Source: Xenoacremonium recifei (Eukaryota; Ascomycota; Sordariomycetes; Hypocreales; Nectriaceae). From it: 64,000 nt of DNA. The DNA is taken from assembly GCA_012184525.1 (NCBI GenBank), contig WOFQ01000005.1, positions 186,001-250,000 on the forward strand. The letters are read 5' to 3'. The notes beneath the pieces are model-generated. The model was not told the origin of the DNA. It saw only the letters and a list, made by a program, of their open reading frames with translations, and searched no databases. Numbering within the stretch: the stretch's first letter is position 1; each line of letters begins with the position of its first letter. The translations under genes were made by a program, and so were the position numbers. Shown here one piece after another: positions 12,696 through 22,229 of this stretch.

Positions 12696-14453
12696 ATGCA
12701 AGCTCTAGATGAAATCGTAACCAACATGGCTCCAGCAGCAACCGACATGTCTTACTCCGCCCACGCGGCCACGCAGTTCAGCGCCTATGAAAAGGACCGC
12801 CAGATGAAGTCTACCGACGCCCTGTACGCCACCAGCAACGGTGTGCCGATGCCGCACCCGTACGAGACACAACGATGTGGCGAGAATGGACCTCTTCTGC
12901 TGCAGGACTTTCACCTCATCGATCTTCTCTCACACTTTGACCGCGAGCGCATTCCCGAGCGTGTTGTGCACGCCAAAGGCGGCGGCGCTCATGGCTTCTT
13001 CGAGTGTACCGATCCATGTGAGGACCTGACCGTCGCGGACATCTTCTCAGCCAAGGGCAAGAAGTGTCCTGTTACGGTGCGCTTCTCAACTGTCGGCGGC
13101 GAATCAGGCTCGCATGACCTCGCCAGAGATCCTCGAGGATTCGCGGTGAAGTTCCGAACCGACGAGGGTAACTGGGACATGGTGGCCAACAATACTCCCG
13201 TCTTCTTCCTCCGCGATCCCGCCAAGTTCCCGCATTTCATCCACACTCAGAAGCGCGATCCGGCGACACACTTGACGCACGCCGACGACAGCTTCATGTT
13301 CTGGGACTACTTGTCGCAGAACCCAGAGTCCATCCACCAGGTGATGATCCTCATGGGCGATCGAGGTATCCCCGATGGCTGGCGCTTCATGCATGGCTAC
13401 GCTGGCCACACCCTCAAGTTGGTCAACCGGGATGGTGATTGGGTGTACTGCCAACTACACATGAAGTCGATGCAGGGTACCAAGTTCATCACCCAGGAAG
13501 ACTCAGCCAACTACTCGCCCGACTACTCCCAAAAGGACCTCTACGAAGCCATTCAACGTGGCGACTACCCCAAATGGACTGTTGAACTACAGACCATGAC
13601 ACCAAAGCAGGCCGAGGAGCTCTGGGAAACGCAAAAGATCAACGTCTTCGACCTCACGCACGTGTGGCCGCAGGGCCAGTTTCCCCGCCGCAAGGTTGGC
13701 GAGTTCACCCTCAACGAGAATGTCGAGAATTACTTTGCCGAGATCGAGCAAGTAGCCTTCAACCCAGCTCACATGCCTCCCGGCATCGAACCCTCCGCCG
13801 ACCCTGTCCTCCAAAGCCGCCTCTTCTCCTATCCTGACACGCACCGCCATCGTGTTGGCACCAACTATCAGCAACTGCCCGTCAACGCTCCCCGCACCGG
13901 CTACCGCTTCGGCAACTTCCAGCGCGATGGACCTATGGCCTTCTTCAACCAGGGCGCGCGGCCCGCGTATCTCAGTAGCATCGAGCCGATCCAGTTCCGC
14001 GCGCGGACGGTTGATCTAGATCGCACGCATAGCCACTTCACAGGCGAGGCCATCACGTTCCTGAGCGAGATTCGACCGGAGGACTTTAACGCGCCACGTG
14101 CGCTGTGGCAAAAGGTATGGGGCGAGCCCGCAAGGGAGCGCTTCATCAACAACGTGAGCGGCAAGATGGCACTGTGCAAGCAGGAGGAGCCGTTGAAGCG
14201 GCAGATTGCCATCTTCCGGGAGGTTGATCCGGATATTGCGACGCGGCTGGAGAAGGCGACGGGGATCAAGGGGTATGACGGTATTGCAGAGATGCGGTTC
14301 AACGGGACGCATAACGGCATGGCGAAGGATGAGAAGAACAGATATGCCAATAACTTGAGCGTGAAGATGGGAAAGAGTGTGACGGCGAATAACGGAGGTC
14401 CGGCGAAAGGGACGCATCACGGATTGGAGAGGAATGGAGTGTATGGTAAGTAG
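12696..14453 (+). CDS. Small-subunit heme catalase
   Basis: A 585-residue monofunctional heme catalase that converts hydrogen peroxide to water and oxygen. Visible landmarks are the distal motif FDRERIPERVVHAKGGGAHG with catalytic His92, VRFSTVGGESGSHD, the NNTPVFFLRDP motif with Asn165, and the proximal heme ligand Tyr379 in RLFSYPDTHRHRVG. His-Asn-Tyr spacing (73 and 214 residues) matches that expected from bovine catalase. No flavodoxin-like C-terminal domain is present, so it is the small-subunit type and not the large CatA/CatB type. There is no secretion signal and no C-terminal SKL; the last residues are GVYGK, so location is uncertain. A second in-frame ATG at 12726 has a better context (AACATGG) and may be the real start. 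A GTAAGT overlaps the stop, so the last residues might be spliced differently. Confidence 0.95.
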   Translation: MQALDEIVTNMAPAATDMSYSAHAATQFSAYEKDRQMKSTDALYATSNGVPMPHPYETQRCGENGPLLLQDFHLIDLLSHFDRERIPERVVHAKGGGAHGFFECTDPCEDLTVADIFSAKGKKCPVTVRFSTVGGESGSHDLARDPRGFAVKFRTDEGNWDMVANNTPVFFLRDPAKFPHFIHTQKRDPATHLTHADDSFMFWDYLSQNPESIHQVMILMGDRGIPDGWRFMHGYAGHTLKLVNRDGDWVYCQLHMKSMQGTKFITQEDSANYSPDYSQKDLYEAIQRGDYPKWTVELQTMTPKQAEELWETQKINVFDLTHVWPQGQFPRRKVGEFTLNENVENYFAEIEQVAFNPAHMPPGIEPSADPVLQSRLFSYPDTHRHRVGTNYQQLPVNAPRTGYRFGNFQRDGPMAFFNQGARPAYLSSIEPIQFRARTVDLDRTHSHFTGEAITFLSEIRPEDFNAPRALWQKVWGEPARERFINNVSGKMALCKQEEPLKRQIAIFREVDPDIATRLEKATGIKGYDGIAEMRFNGTHNGMAKDEKNRYANNLSVKMGKSVTANNGGPAKGTHHGLERNGVYGK

Positions 14454-14627
14454 CCTTGTGTGAGATATAAAGCAACAGTATTAGCTTGATGAAGAATACG
14501 AAATGAACCAGTATTAAATAAACTATAACAATTAAGGCCTTTCCGAATGGCTCCATAACTAACTCCCGTGTCCTCAAAACTCCTAACATGCTATGCCTTG
14601 CTCCCCTATCTCGCCCCTATCACAATC

Positions 14628-15137
14628 TCAACCAGAAGCTCCTTTAAACCCCTGCTTCTCATAACCACCACCACCACAACCGCCATGTTTCTCATAACAA
14701 CTACCCTGCCTCTCATATCCCCCACCAAGCCTATCATACCCTCCCACCCTCTCATACCCCTCCAACCTCTCCGGCCTCTCAAACCCCTCCGGCCCCCCCG
14801 GCGGATCATCCGGCCCCGGCGCCCTCATCAACGTCCCCGGCGGCGCACACGTCTCAACACAGCGAATACACGCCAGCGCCGTCAACACGTAGCTACCCTC
14901 GATCACGCGCGCCGGGTCGAAGTAGAAGCGCGGACACGAGCGGGTAGCGCGCGCGCGCCGGCCCTTGAGCTGCCGCTGGTAGTCGCAGGCCGCGCCCAGG
15001 TCGTCGATGGGCGCCCAGCCGTTGGGGATCAGGTGGTGCAGGTTGCCGTTGATGTGGACGAGGCCGCTGGCGCCTTGTTGGCAGTCGGGGCCTTTTTGGC
15101 AGCAGCAGGCGATGCGCTGGAAGTTGTAGGTGCACAT
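14628..15137 (-). CDS. Small Cys-rich protein with Gly/Tyr-rich tail, unknown
   Basis: A 169-residue frame starting MCTYNFQRIACCCQKGPDCQ. The first 100 residues contain about ten Cys, including CCC and CIRCVETC, around a compact segment (GLVHINGNLHHLIPNGWAPI). The C-terminal 60 residues are a degenerate GYER/GGYE Gly-Tyr-Arg-Glu repeat ending in Gly. No signal peptide is seen, so an extracellular effector is unlikely. The Cys pattern could bind metal or form a small zinc domain, but I recognise no family. The opposite strand is also open but gives Pro/Arg-rich sequence without a pattern. It ends 174 bp from the catalase stop, convergently. Moderate confidence that it is a gene. Confidence 0.5.
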   Translation of the reverse strand: MCTYNFQRIACCCQKGPDCQQGASGLVHINGNLHHLIPNGWAPIDDLGAACDYQRQLKGRRARATRSCPRFYFDPARVIEGSYVLTALACIRCVETCAPPGTLMRAPGPDDPPGGPEGFERPERLEGYERVGGYDRLGGGYERQGSCYEKHGGCGGGGYEKQGFKGASG

Positions 15138-16309
15138 GGTGGGAGGCGGGAGGACTCTGGAGGTTGGTGACGGTGTGGATGGCTGATGATGGGGTTCGAC
15201 GCTTGGTGTTGAGAGTTGTAGTCGAGGCTGAGGGCTGAAGCAGTGACGAGGCTGAACACTTGGTATTGACGGTAATCGTTGGGCGTTGATCCTGGATATT
15301 CAAGGCTGACCCTCAGCTAACGACCCTTTGTTGCTGCGCGTGTTTGGCCACAATATCGACGACTTAAGCAGTGCTCATAAGCACACATTTAAACGCCCGC
15401 GTTTGTCAAAGCAGACACCCAGTGCAAGCAGAGCAAACTCGAGCGTCGAGTCCAGGTTTGCATGCACGCACTTCCACAGCCCTCGACGGACACCATCGCA
15501 AACAAGCCGCAGTCATCCCCCCTCTCTTGCAACCGCGACGCAAGCCATCACAAAGTCAGTCACACCGTTGGCCCGCTGGCCTGTGCGAGTCGCCTCCGGC
15601 TGTTTGACGGTGCTTTCATTTGTTTGCCCGGTGCGACGGCCAGCATGCGGGCAGCCGACGGGTTGGAAGGGCGCGCGTTTGATGCTATGTTGAACACGCT
15701 GTGTGCACTTTGTTGGGAGGGCACACATGTTGACTCTGACGAACACCAAGCGTCAAACACTTGCACTCTGAGTCAGGCCACGCAACTCCATCAATTGCTG
15801 CTGCTCACGATACACCTCAATGACCTCGCCCAGAGCCCTCACTGCCGTCTCCGATCAGCACGTGAAATCGCAATCCCCGAGCCGCGGCCCCCTTACCCCG
15901 GATCTCCCGCCCCCCTGTCCCTCCGCCCCGGCCTCCTCCACCCCCCGCCGGCCACTCTCCCCCGCAACGGCAGCGATCGCCAGATCCTTCCTCTCGCAAG
16001 GCGCATGTCCGGGAGATTGCGAGAAGCATGCGCTCCGAGGTGTTGAGGGAAGTCGGCCGAGCTGCCACTTTCAGCATAGATGCGGAGAGCCGCGTCGTGA
16101 GGAAACCAGCGGTTGGTTGAGAGGGCGAAGCGACGAGGTCTGGTGGTGATCGGCGGGATCTGGGGAAGCTTATAAGGGGGATGTGGTCCTGGCCTTGTAG
16201 GGCGAGGAGTGTCAGTCGTGCCAGTCATCAGCTCATCCCCAGCCATTGTACATACAAACCACCCAAAACACCATCATAGTATATACACAACTCCTCCCCA
16301 ACCATTAAA
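15138..16309. other. Intergenic, no supported gene
   Basis: About 1.2 kb of GC-rich sequence between the Cys-rich gene and hsbA. Frames on both strands are Pro/Arg/Ser-rich artefacts of base composition. The right end is the hsbA promoter with a TATA-like element. Confidence 0.45.
16170..16177 (+). promoter_or_regulatory. TATA-like element upstream of hsbA-like gene
   Basis: TTATAAGG about 135 bp upstream of the ATG of the secreted HsbA-like protein, at a typical distance for a fungal core promoter. Support is sequence and position only. Confidence 0.35.
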
Positions 16310-16825
16310 ATGAAGCTCACCAGCGCCCTCACCCTCCTCGCCTCCGCCACCACCGCCCTCGCCGACGGCGCCTCCATCGTCGCCGCCATGACCACCATCA
16401 GCAACGCAACCACCAACCTGCAATCCGCCGTCGCCTCCTGGGACGGCTCGCTGCTCGGCACGCTGCCCATCCTGGCCGACTCGACCGTCCTGCTGCACGA
16501 CATCAACAGCGGCACCAAGACGGCCAAGGAGTCTGCCGCGCTGTCTGATCTCGAGGCCATCGGCGTCGCCCAGGCTACGCTGAACCTGGCCAGCGTTGTG
16601 AATTCGACGCTGACGACGATCATTGCTGCGCGGCCCAAGTTTGATGATTTGTTGCTGGGGCCGGTGATCTTGCTGAACCTCGATTTGGAGAAGGATGCGA
16701 CTGATCGGTTCTCGTCTGCTGTTATTGCCAAGGTGCCGACTGCTCTGCAGAGCACCGCTGAGTCGCTGGTGGCGCCCATTGACGATAGCTTCGATGAGGC
16801 CATAGAGGCTTATAAGCTGTTCTAA
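16310..16825 (+). CDS. Secreted hydrophobic surface-binding protein (HsbA/MP1 family)
   Basis: A single-exon 171-residue protein. Residues 1-18 (MKLTSALTLLASATTALA) are a clear signal peptide. The rest is an Ala/Leu/Thr-rich, predicted all-helical domain without Cys, with the family's TTISNATTNLQSAVASWDG opening and several N-x-S/T sites. HsbA-family proteins (also called cell-wall galactomannoprotein/MP1 type) are secreted, adsorb to hydrophobic surfaces or bind lipids, and in Aspergillus HsbA recruits cutinase-like enzymes. The length matches the family. The exact ligand here is unknown. Its stop lies 221 bp from the convergent aminotransferase gene. Confidence 0.85.
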   Translation: MKLTSALTLLASATTALADGASIVAAMTTISNATTNLQSAVASWDGSLLGTLPILADSTVLLHDINSGTKTAKESAALSDLEAIGVAQATLNLASVVNSTLTTIIAARPKFDDLLLGPVILLNLDLEKDATDRFSSAVIAKVPTALQSTAESLVAPIDDSFDEAIEAYKLF

Positions 16826-17046
16826 AAGCGAGGCTTGTTGTCAGCCTGTGTCGGAGCCGGGGAGTTTCGAGGTGATCTGCTTCTTGTAAATATTCCAAAA
16901 CACTATTCGACTGCCGCAAGACAGTCACGCACATAACGATGAAATGTCTGACGCCAAAAAAGACCTGACTTTTCACTATCCTTTTCCAAGATGCTCGCAA
17001 ATATACAGTGTGTCCCGTTTCATTTCGTCCATATCTTAGTCCTCGT

Positions 17047-18275
17047 CTAGTCCATCTGGTCAACCGTCTGCACGTCGCCATTCTTCGCCGCCGCCGCACC
17101 CTCAACCTTCTTGTCGGCCTCGCCCACCACAAAGTTCCAGTTGAACTTGTCCTCGACCTTGCCCAGCTGGATGCCCTTGAGCTGGGTCAGCAGCTTAATT
17201 GCCAGTGGGCCGGCATCCTCCTGCGACTCAGGGATGTAAGTGACCGTCTCGGCGCCGTCCTCGCTCGCAACCCGGGGACCCGCGGGAAGACCGCCTGTTC
17301 GGCGGCGGGTGATGGACCGGATAGGCACGAGGGCCGCAGCGGTACCGGCGGCCATGACCTCGCTGAAGCTGGCCAGCTCGGCGTACTTGACGGGGCGCTT
17401 CTCAACCTTCCAGCCGAAGCTGCGGCCAATCTCCTGGACGCTCTCGCTGGTGACGCTGTCGATCACGCAGTTGGACGCCGGCACCACCAGCGTCACGTCG
17501 TCGCCGTTCACCTGCGCACCGATGAAGCCGCTGGTGCTGAACTCGTCAATCTCCTCGTGGCGTGAGCTGTCCAAGTGCAGCGTAATCCCGAAGCCCTCCT
17601 CGCGCGCCTTGTCGCTCCATCGCAGCACCGGCGCATAGTTGCCGCCGACCTTGGCATTGCCCGTCCCGTTAGGCGCCGTGCGGTCAAACTCGTCCAGAAT
17701 CAGCGCCTTGACGGGGTGCGTGCCGTGGTAGACGCCCGTGGGGATCACAAACACGCAGAAGGTGTACTCTTCGGGCGGCGACAGGCCCAGCTGCGCACTC
17801 GAGCCGTAGATCTGCGGGCGGATGTACAGCGCGGCGCCGGTCTCGTGCGGAGGCACAAACTCGGCGTTGAGGGCCACGGCGGCGCGCACGGCGTCCAGGA
17901 ACATGTCGGCGGGCACGCGCGGCATCGAGACCACGTCGGCCGAGTGCTGCAGGCGCGCGGCGTTGCGGTCGGGCCGGAAGATGGTGATGGCGCCGTCGCC
18001 GGGCGCGCGGAAGGCCTTGAGACCTTCGTAGGCCTGCTGGCCGTAGTTGAGGGCCGGCGCCATGCCGTGGATGCGCATGAAGGGGTCGGCGACGAAGCGG
18101 AGGGGCGACCATTGGCCCGTGGACTTGGTGTAGGTCGACTCGATGTGGCCGTTGACTGCGATGGCCGGTCAGATTGCTGTCGATTAAACACGGGTGCTTG
18201 CTTACCTTCGCGGACCTTGAAGCCCACGTTGGACCAGTCAATGGTGTTGACCGGCGGGGGAGGAAAGGCAGCCAT
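17047..18275 (-). CDS. Branched-chain amino-acid aminotransferase
   Basis: Two exons (18275-18206 and 18155-17047) join over a 50-bp intron (GTAAGC donor, CGCAG acceptor) to give 392 residues. The join restores VREVNGHIESTYTKSTGQWS. This is a fold-type IV PLP transaminase that interconverts leucine, isoleucine and valine with their 2-oxo acids using glutamate/2-oxoglutarate. Landmarks are ALNYGQQAYEGLKAFR, the RPDRNAARL substrate-phosphate region, and the PLP lysine at about Lys192 in GTGNAKVGGNYAP. The N-terminus (MAAFPPPPVNTIDWSN) lacks a mitochondrial presequence, so I infer a cytosolic Bat2-like form. Length is normal for the family. The C-terminal ~15 residues (KKVEGAAAAKNGD) are low complexity. 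Confidence 0.93.
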
Positions 18276-19360
18276 TGTGGGAGACGGAGGCGAAATACGG
18301 GAGAATGACGACGTTCGATTGACGGTGGCAGGGCGGCAAGGCTCTCAAGGAATCGCGGAGGCTGAGATCCAGACGGTGGTGTAAGATGATGATGCAAGAA
18401 GAAAGATTTGTTGGTGTAGTCACCGCCCGCCGCCGATGTCGCTCTGCGGGGTTGAAGCCGCCTAACTGCAAGTGGCTTCTCTGTTACCCCAATCTGCAAG
18501 AAGAACAACGGAGAGCTCGGCAACGGCAAATAGTGGCCACTTGATTGGTCAACAGCCTGAGTTCCTGGATGCAACTCGTAGTTTATTCCAGTTAGAGTAT
18601 CACGCAGAGGGTTGCAGCGTCTGCTCCCCTAAACGGCCAGTTGAAGCGAAGGAGTGACAGGTGCCGGGAGATCCTCAGAGGCATCCTTCAAGTTCATGCA
18701 CAGATCTCATACAACACAAAACAGCTCAGAAAGGCGATTTCCTTCGATTCAAAGTAGGGGTTTCTCCCAACTCTAATGCTCTATGCCTTGCCCATTCCCC
18801 ATGCCAAAGCTTCAATACCAATGACCCTAGAATGACTACCAGTTATCCTCCACGCGTTGATTTGCATCACAAAGTCCTATATCCCGTCTTGCCGTAAAAT
18901 ACACTATGAAATCCCTTTTTCAGCCAGCGTTTTCGTCTATATCGCCGTCTCTCGTGTGCTCGCTCGCTGGTATCTCGTTTCTCTTCATTCCTTCGTTCCT
19001 CCTCAAGCCCGATCCAATAATACAAAAATGAATGTAATGGTAGAAGCAAAGAAAAGACAAAAGAGAATAGACAGTAAAGCGGAGGTTGTGCCGGCCATCT
19101 TCGCCAGCAATCATTCACTCGCGTTGAGTGTAAAGCAATCAAGGGGTATCATCGTCCCCTCTCACGTCCTGTGTAATCATCCTCTCGCCCCTAGGCCTCC
19201 TCCAGGACCTGGGCATGGATGGAATGGACTGGATATTTCCGGAGGTCGCTTTCGTATGCTCAACCCCTTGTGGCACCAATGTACCATTCGGACCAACGCC
19301 AACAGCACAAAGACAAGCCATAAGATACAATGCATAAACAATCCCCGGATGGGCCCCGAG
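18276..19360. other. Intergenic, no supported gene
   Basis: About 1.1 kb containing the aminotransferase promoter (left) and the 3' region of the trehalose-complex gene (right). Only short overlapping frames occur; I see no RNA gene. Confidence 0.45.
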
Positions 19361-22229
19361 TCATGACAGAGCGGCTAACCTCTGAAGGCACGTAAGGACA
19401 CCTGCACATGTTAGTCTATCGCTTTCGGAGTCAACTCAAAACACTTACCACTAACGCCCTGCGTCAGAGTGGCCGTCGCCTCGGTGTTTCGGTTCCCGAG
19501 GCTCACAGTCACCACCTCCTTCACAGCGCCGCCCTCTTGCAGGTAGTTCGCCCACTTGAACACCTTTTCGTCTTCTCGCCCATCACCGACCACCATCAAA
19601 AAGTCGACAGGCGAGGAATGGCTCTCATCTGTATCCATATGACTCCGCAAGTTCTCAAACACTCGCTTGGCTGCAGTGCTCTTGGTCCAGTCGATGGGCT
19701 CCACAACAATCGAGCCGTCCAGAGGAATAGCATGAACTCGCTGTTCCTCACAGGCATCGTTGACGTGGCTCGAGCAATCTGAAGCCTGGCGAGACGCCGA
19801 CTCATAGTCTTCGGCGCTCTTGTAGTGGAAGATGAGACTGCAACGTCGCTCCTCAATGGCAGCCCCAGGGGTTCTCTCGAGGTAATATGTCATGATGGGT
19901 TTAACGGATTCTTTCCAGTCCATGATTTGTTTGAGGTCTGCCATCTCTTGCCACTTGTCACTGCCGCAGTCCTTCAAGAAGCAGCCGTTTTCGGCAATGA
20001 GGCCCAGGTTAGGGACACGACGGAAAACGCGGTCCAATTCTTCGGGTCGCCGGCCTGACATTACATACACCGTGTTGCGCTCATCCAGCAGCAAATCGTT
20101 GAGCACGTCGAGTGTGCGCTGCGGGCTGACGGGAATAATCTGGTTGACCGGGCCCCAGCTGACGAGTGTCCCTTCGTAGTCAATGATGAAGAGGCGGCGT
20201 TGGGCCTTCTGATACTTGGTCGCGACTGACTGCATGGACAGTCGAGGAACGGAAGTCTGGTCGCGCCTATGCTGCTCCTCGTACACAATGTCCAGTCGGC
20301 CCAGGAATTCGGTGAACCAGTGTGAGCCTGTGTGGTTCACGACACGGTCGTAGAGCCGCTGCCAACGCCTATCCTTCTCCTCTTCGCCCATCTCAAGAGC
20401 CTGCTTGATCGCGTCGGCGCATTGTCGGTAGTCCCAGGGGTTGACTGACAGCTCGTTCTTGTTGAACAGGGACGAAGTGCCAGTGAATTCGGACAAGATC
20501 AAGGACCCGTGCTTCTTTTCCGGGAGGAGCTTGCCGTCTTGGCAGAAGAGATATTCATGAGATGTGAGGTTCATGCCCTCACGTTGGCTCGTAATCATGA
20601 GGGCGTCAGCGATCGTCAACAAAGCAAGATATTGAGCATAATCAATGTCCTGCTTGAGGTAGACCACCGGCTGATAGGCCAAGTTCGCCCATGACGAATT
20701 GACACGGGTGACAATGTCCGAGACGGCCGCATCGAGGTCGCTCTTTTCACTAGAAGAGAGCGCTACCTGAATGAGAACCGTATTTTCTCGCCATTGTGGG
20801 TTCTTGTTGAGGAAGAGTTCGTAGGAGAGGAGCTTCTGGCGCACACCACGGACATGGTCCAGCTTGTCGCGGGCCACAATGAGCTTCTTGCCTTTGTAAC
20901 GCTCCTGCATAATGCGAAGCCAGCGCTTAACGTCCTCGTCGTCAAGGTGCTGTCTCAAACTGACCGGGTCAATGCCAATGGCCAAATGGATTACATCGAC
21001 GAATCGGTCTTCTAGTTGGAGACCGTCCGGGGTTGCCTCAGCCGTCAGAATACGACTGCAGGTCTGCAGGAAGTGGCGCGTATACTCGTTGATCTGGAAG
21101 CCAATGAGGTTGGCACCAAGCATGCCTTCCAGAAGCTCCCTTCGCACAGCAAGACAGCGGAAGACCTCCGACGAGGGGAATGCGACGTGGAGGAAGAAGC
21201 CAATCTTGGCATCAGGGATCTTTTGGCGGATCATGTTGGGAACGAGAAGCAGATGGTAGTCATGAATCCAGATGACATCGCCGCGCTTCCAGTTCTTGAC
21301 AATCTTGTCGGCAAACGCCTGGTTCACGTTGACATAGTACTTCCAGGAGTGGTCCTCGTAAGCCTTGCTCTTGGGGTTGTCGGGAATCTGGTAGTGGAAA
21401 ACCGGCCAGAGGATGTGCTTGCAGAAGTGCGCATAGTGGCCGTCAAAGTCCTTGTCGGAGCAGAAGACGGTCAACATGTCGTGCTCCGTGGCAAGCGTAT
21501 CCTCAATGTCCTGCTTCTGTTGCGTGCCGTCAAGGGCGTCGGTGGGCATGCCCAGAGTTCCGACCCAGGTGTATTCTCCAAGCTTGCCATCGCGAGCAGC
21601 CGCCTCGGCGGCATTGCGCAGGCCTCCGTTGCCCTGGTCGGCATTGACGACGCGCCAATTGGCTGAGGCAAAGACGCGATCGTGACTTTCGCTTCGCAGC
21701 AGCGGCTTGGGCTGGATGACGCCCTGGCGACCGAGCTCGCGGGCCTTTTGTAGGGTTCGACTGTGTTCGGCGATGGCGGCCGGCGGCGGCGAGTTGGCGC
21801 GGCTCTTGGGTTGGTTCGCGCGGCTGCCCCAGGTCACAGACTCTTTGTCGGCAGAGCTCAGGGCGTGCGGGAACTGGATGCGGAAGCCATCTTCGTTGGC
21901 GAACAGATCGGGCGAAGGGGGCTCGTCGACGGGGGTGTGCGGCGGCGTGATGTCGTCTTGCGAGCGGAAGAGACTCGGCTGGGTTTCAGTGGTCACGACG
22001 GGCTTCGTCGGAGGCTTGGGAAGCCGGGCTCGTCGGTGCGTGGGGTCGACGCCTCGAGGAGGAGTGCCGGGGAGGTCGAAGTGGACAGTCTTGGGGAGGA
22101 AGCTATCATGGTGTCAGTACTGCATTGGAGTTGAAGCCACAACAGACGGCCACCACAGGAGGTACAGCACGCTGACAAGTGACATCAAGACGGGCGCAAC
22201 ACTTACAGAGAGCACACAAAGACAGTCAT
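19361..22229 (-). CDS. Trehalose synthase complex regulatory subunit (Tsl1/Tps3 type)
   Basis: Three exons: 22229-22207 (23 nt), 22102-19449 and 19401-19361, with introns of 104 and 47 bp, giving 905 residues. The tiny first exon encodes MTVFVCSL and joins to FLPKTVHFDLPGTPPR; the last exon ends CLQRLAALS. Domains: a Ser/Pro-rich N-terminus (1-150), a GT20 trehalose-6-phosphate synthase domain (about 180-610, WIHDYHLLLVP, FLHVAFPSSEVFR), and a HAD phosphatase-like domain (about 640-905). Both catalytic sites look degenerate. The HAD motif is IDYEGTL (Glu651 in place of the second Asp), and the GT20 phosphate-binding Arg/Lys pair reads DKLDHVRG (K and R). Such proteins are structural/regulatory partners of Tps1 and Tps2 in yeast and Aspergillus. 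A residual activity is not excluded. Confidence 0.88.

Noticed and set aside
14568..15170. 200-codon plus-strand frame opposite the Cys-rich protein
   Set aside because: Pro/Leu/Arg low complexity, while the minus strand has ordered Cys and repeat patterns.
17575..18384. 269-codon frame antisense to the aminotransferase
   Set aside because: Shadow of GC-rich codons; rich in Arg/Val/Gly/His without domain pattern.
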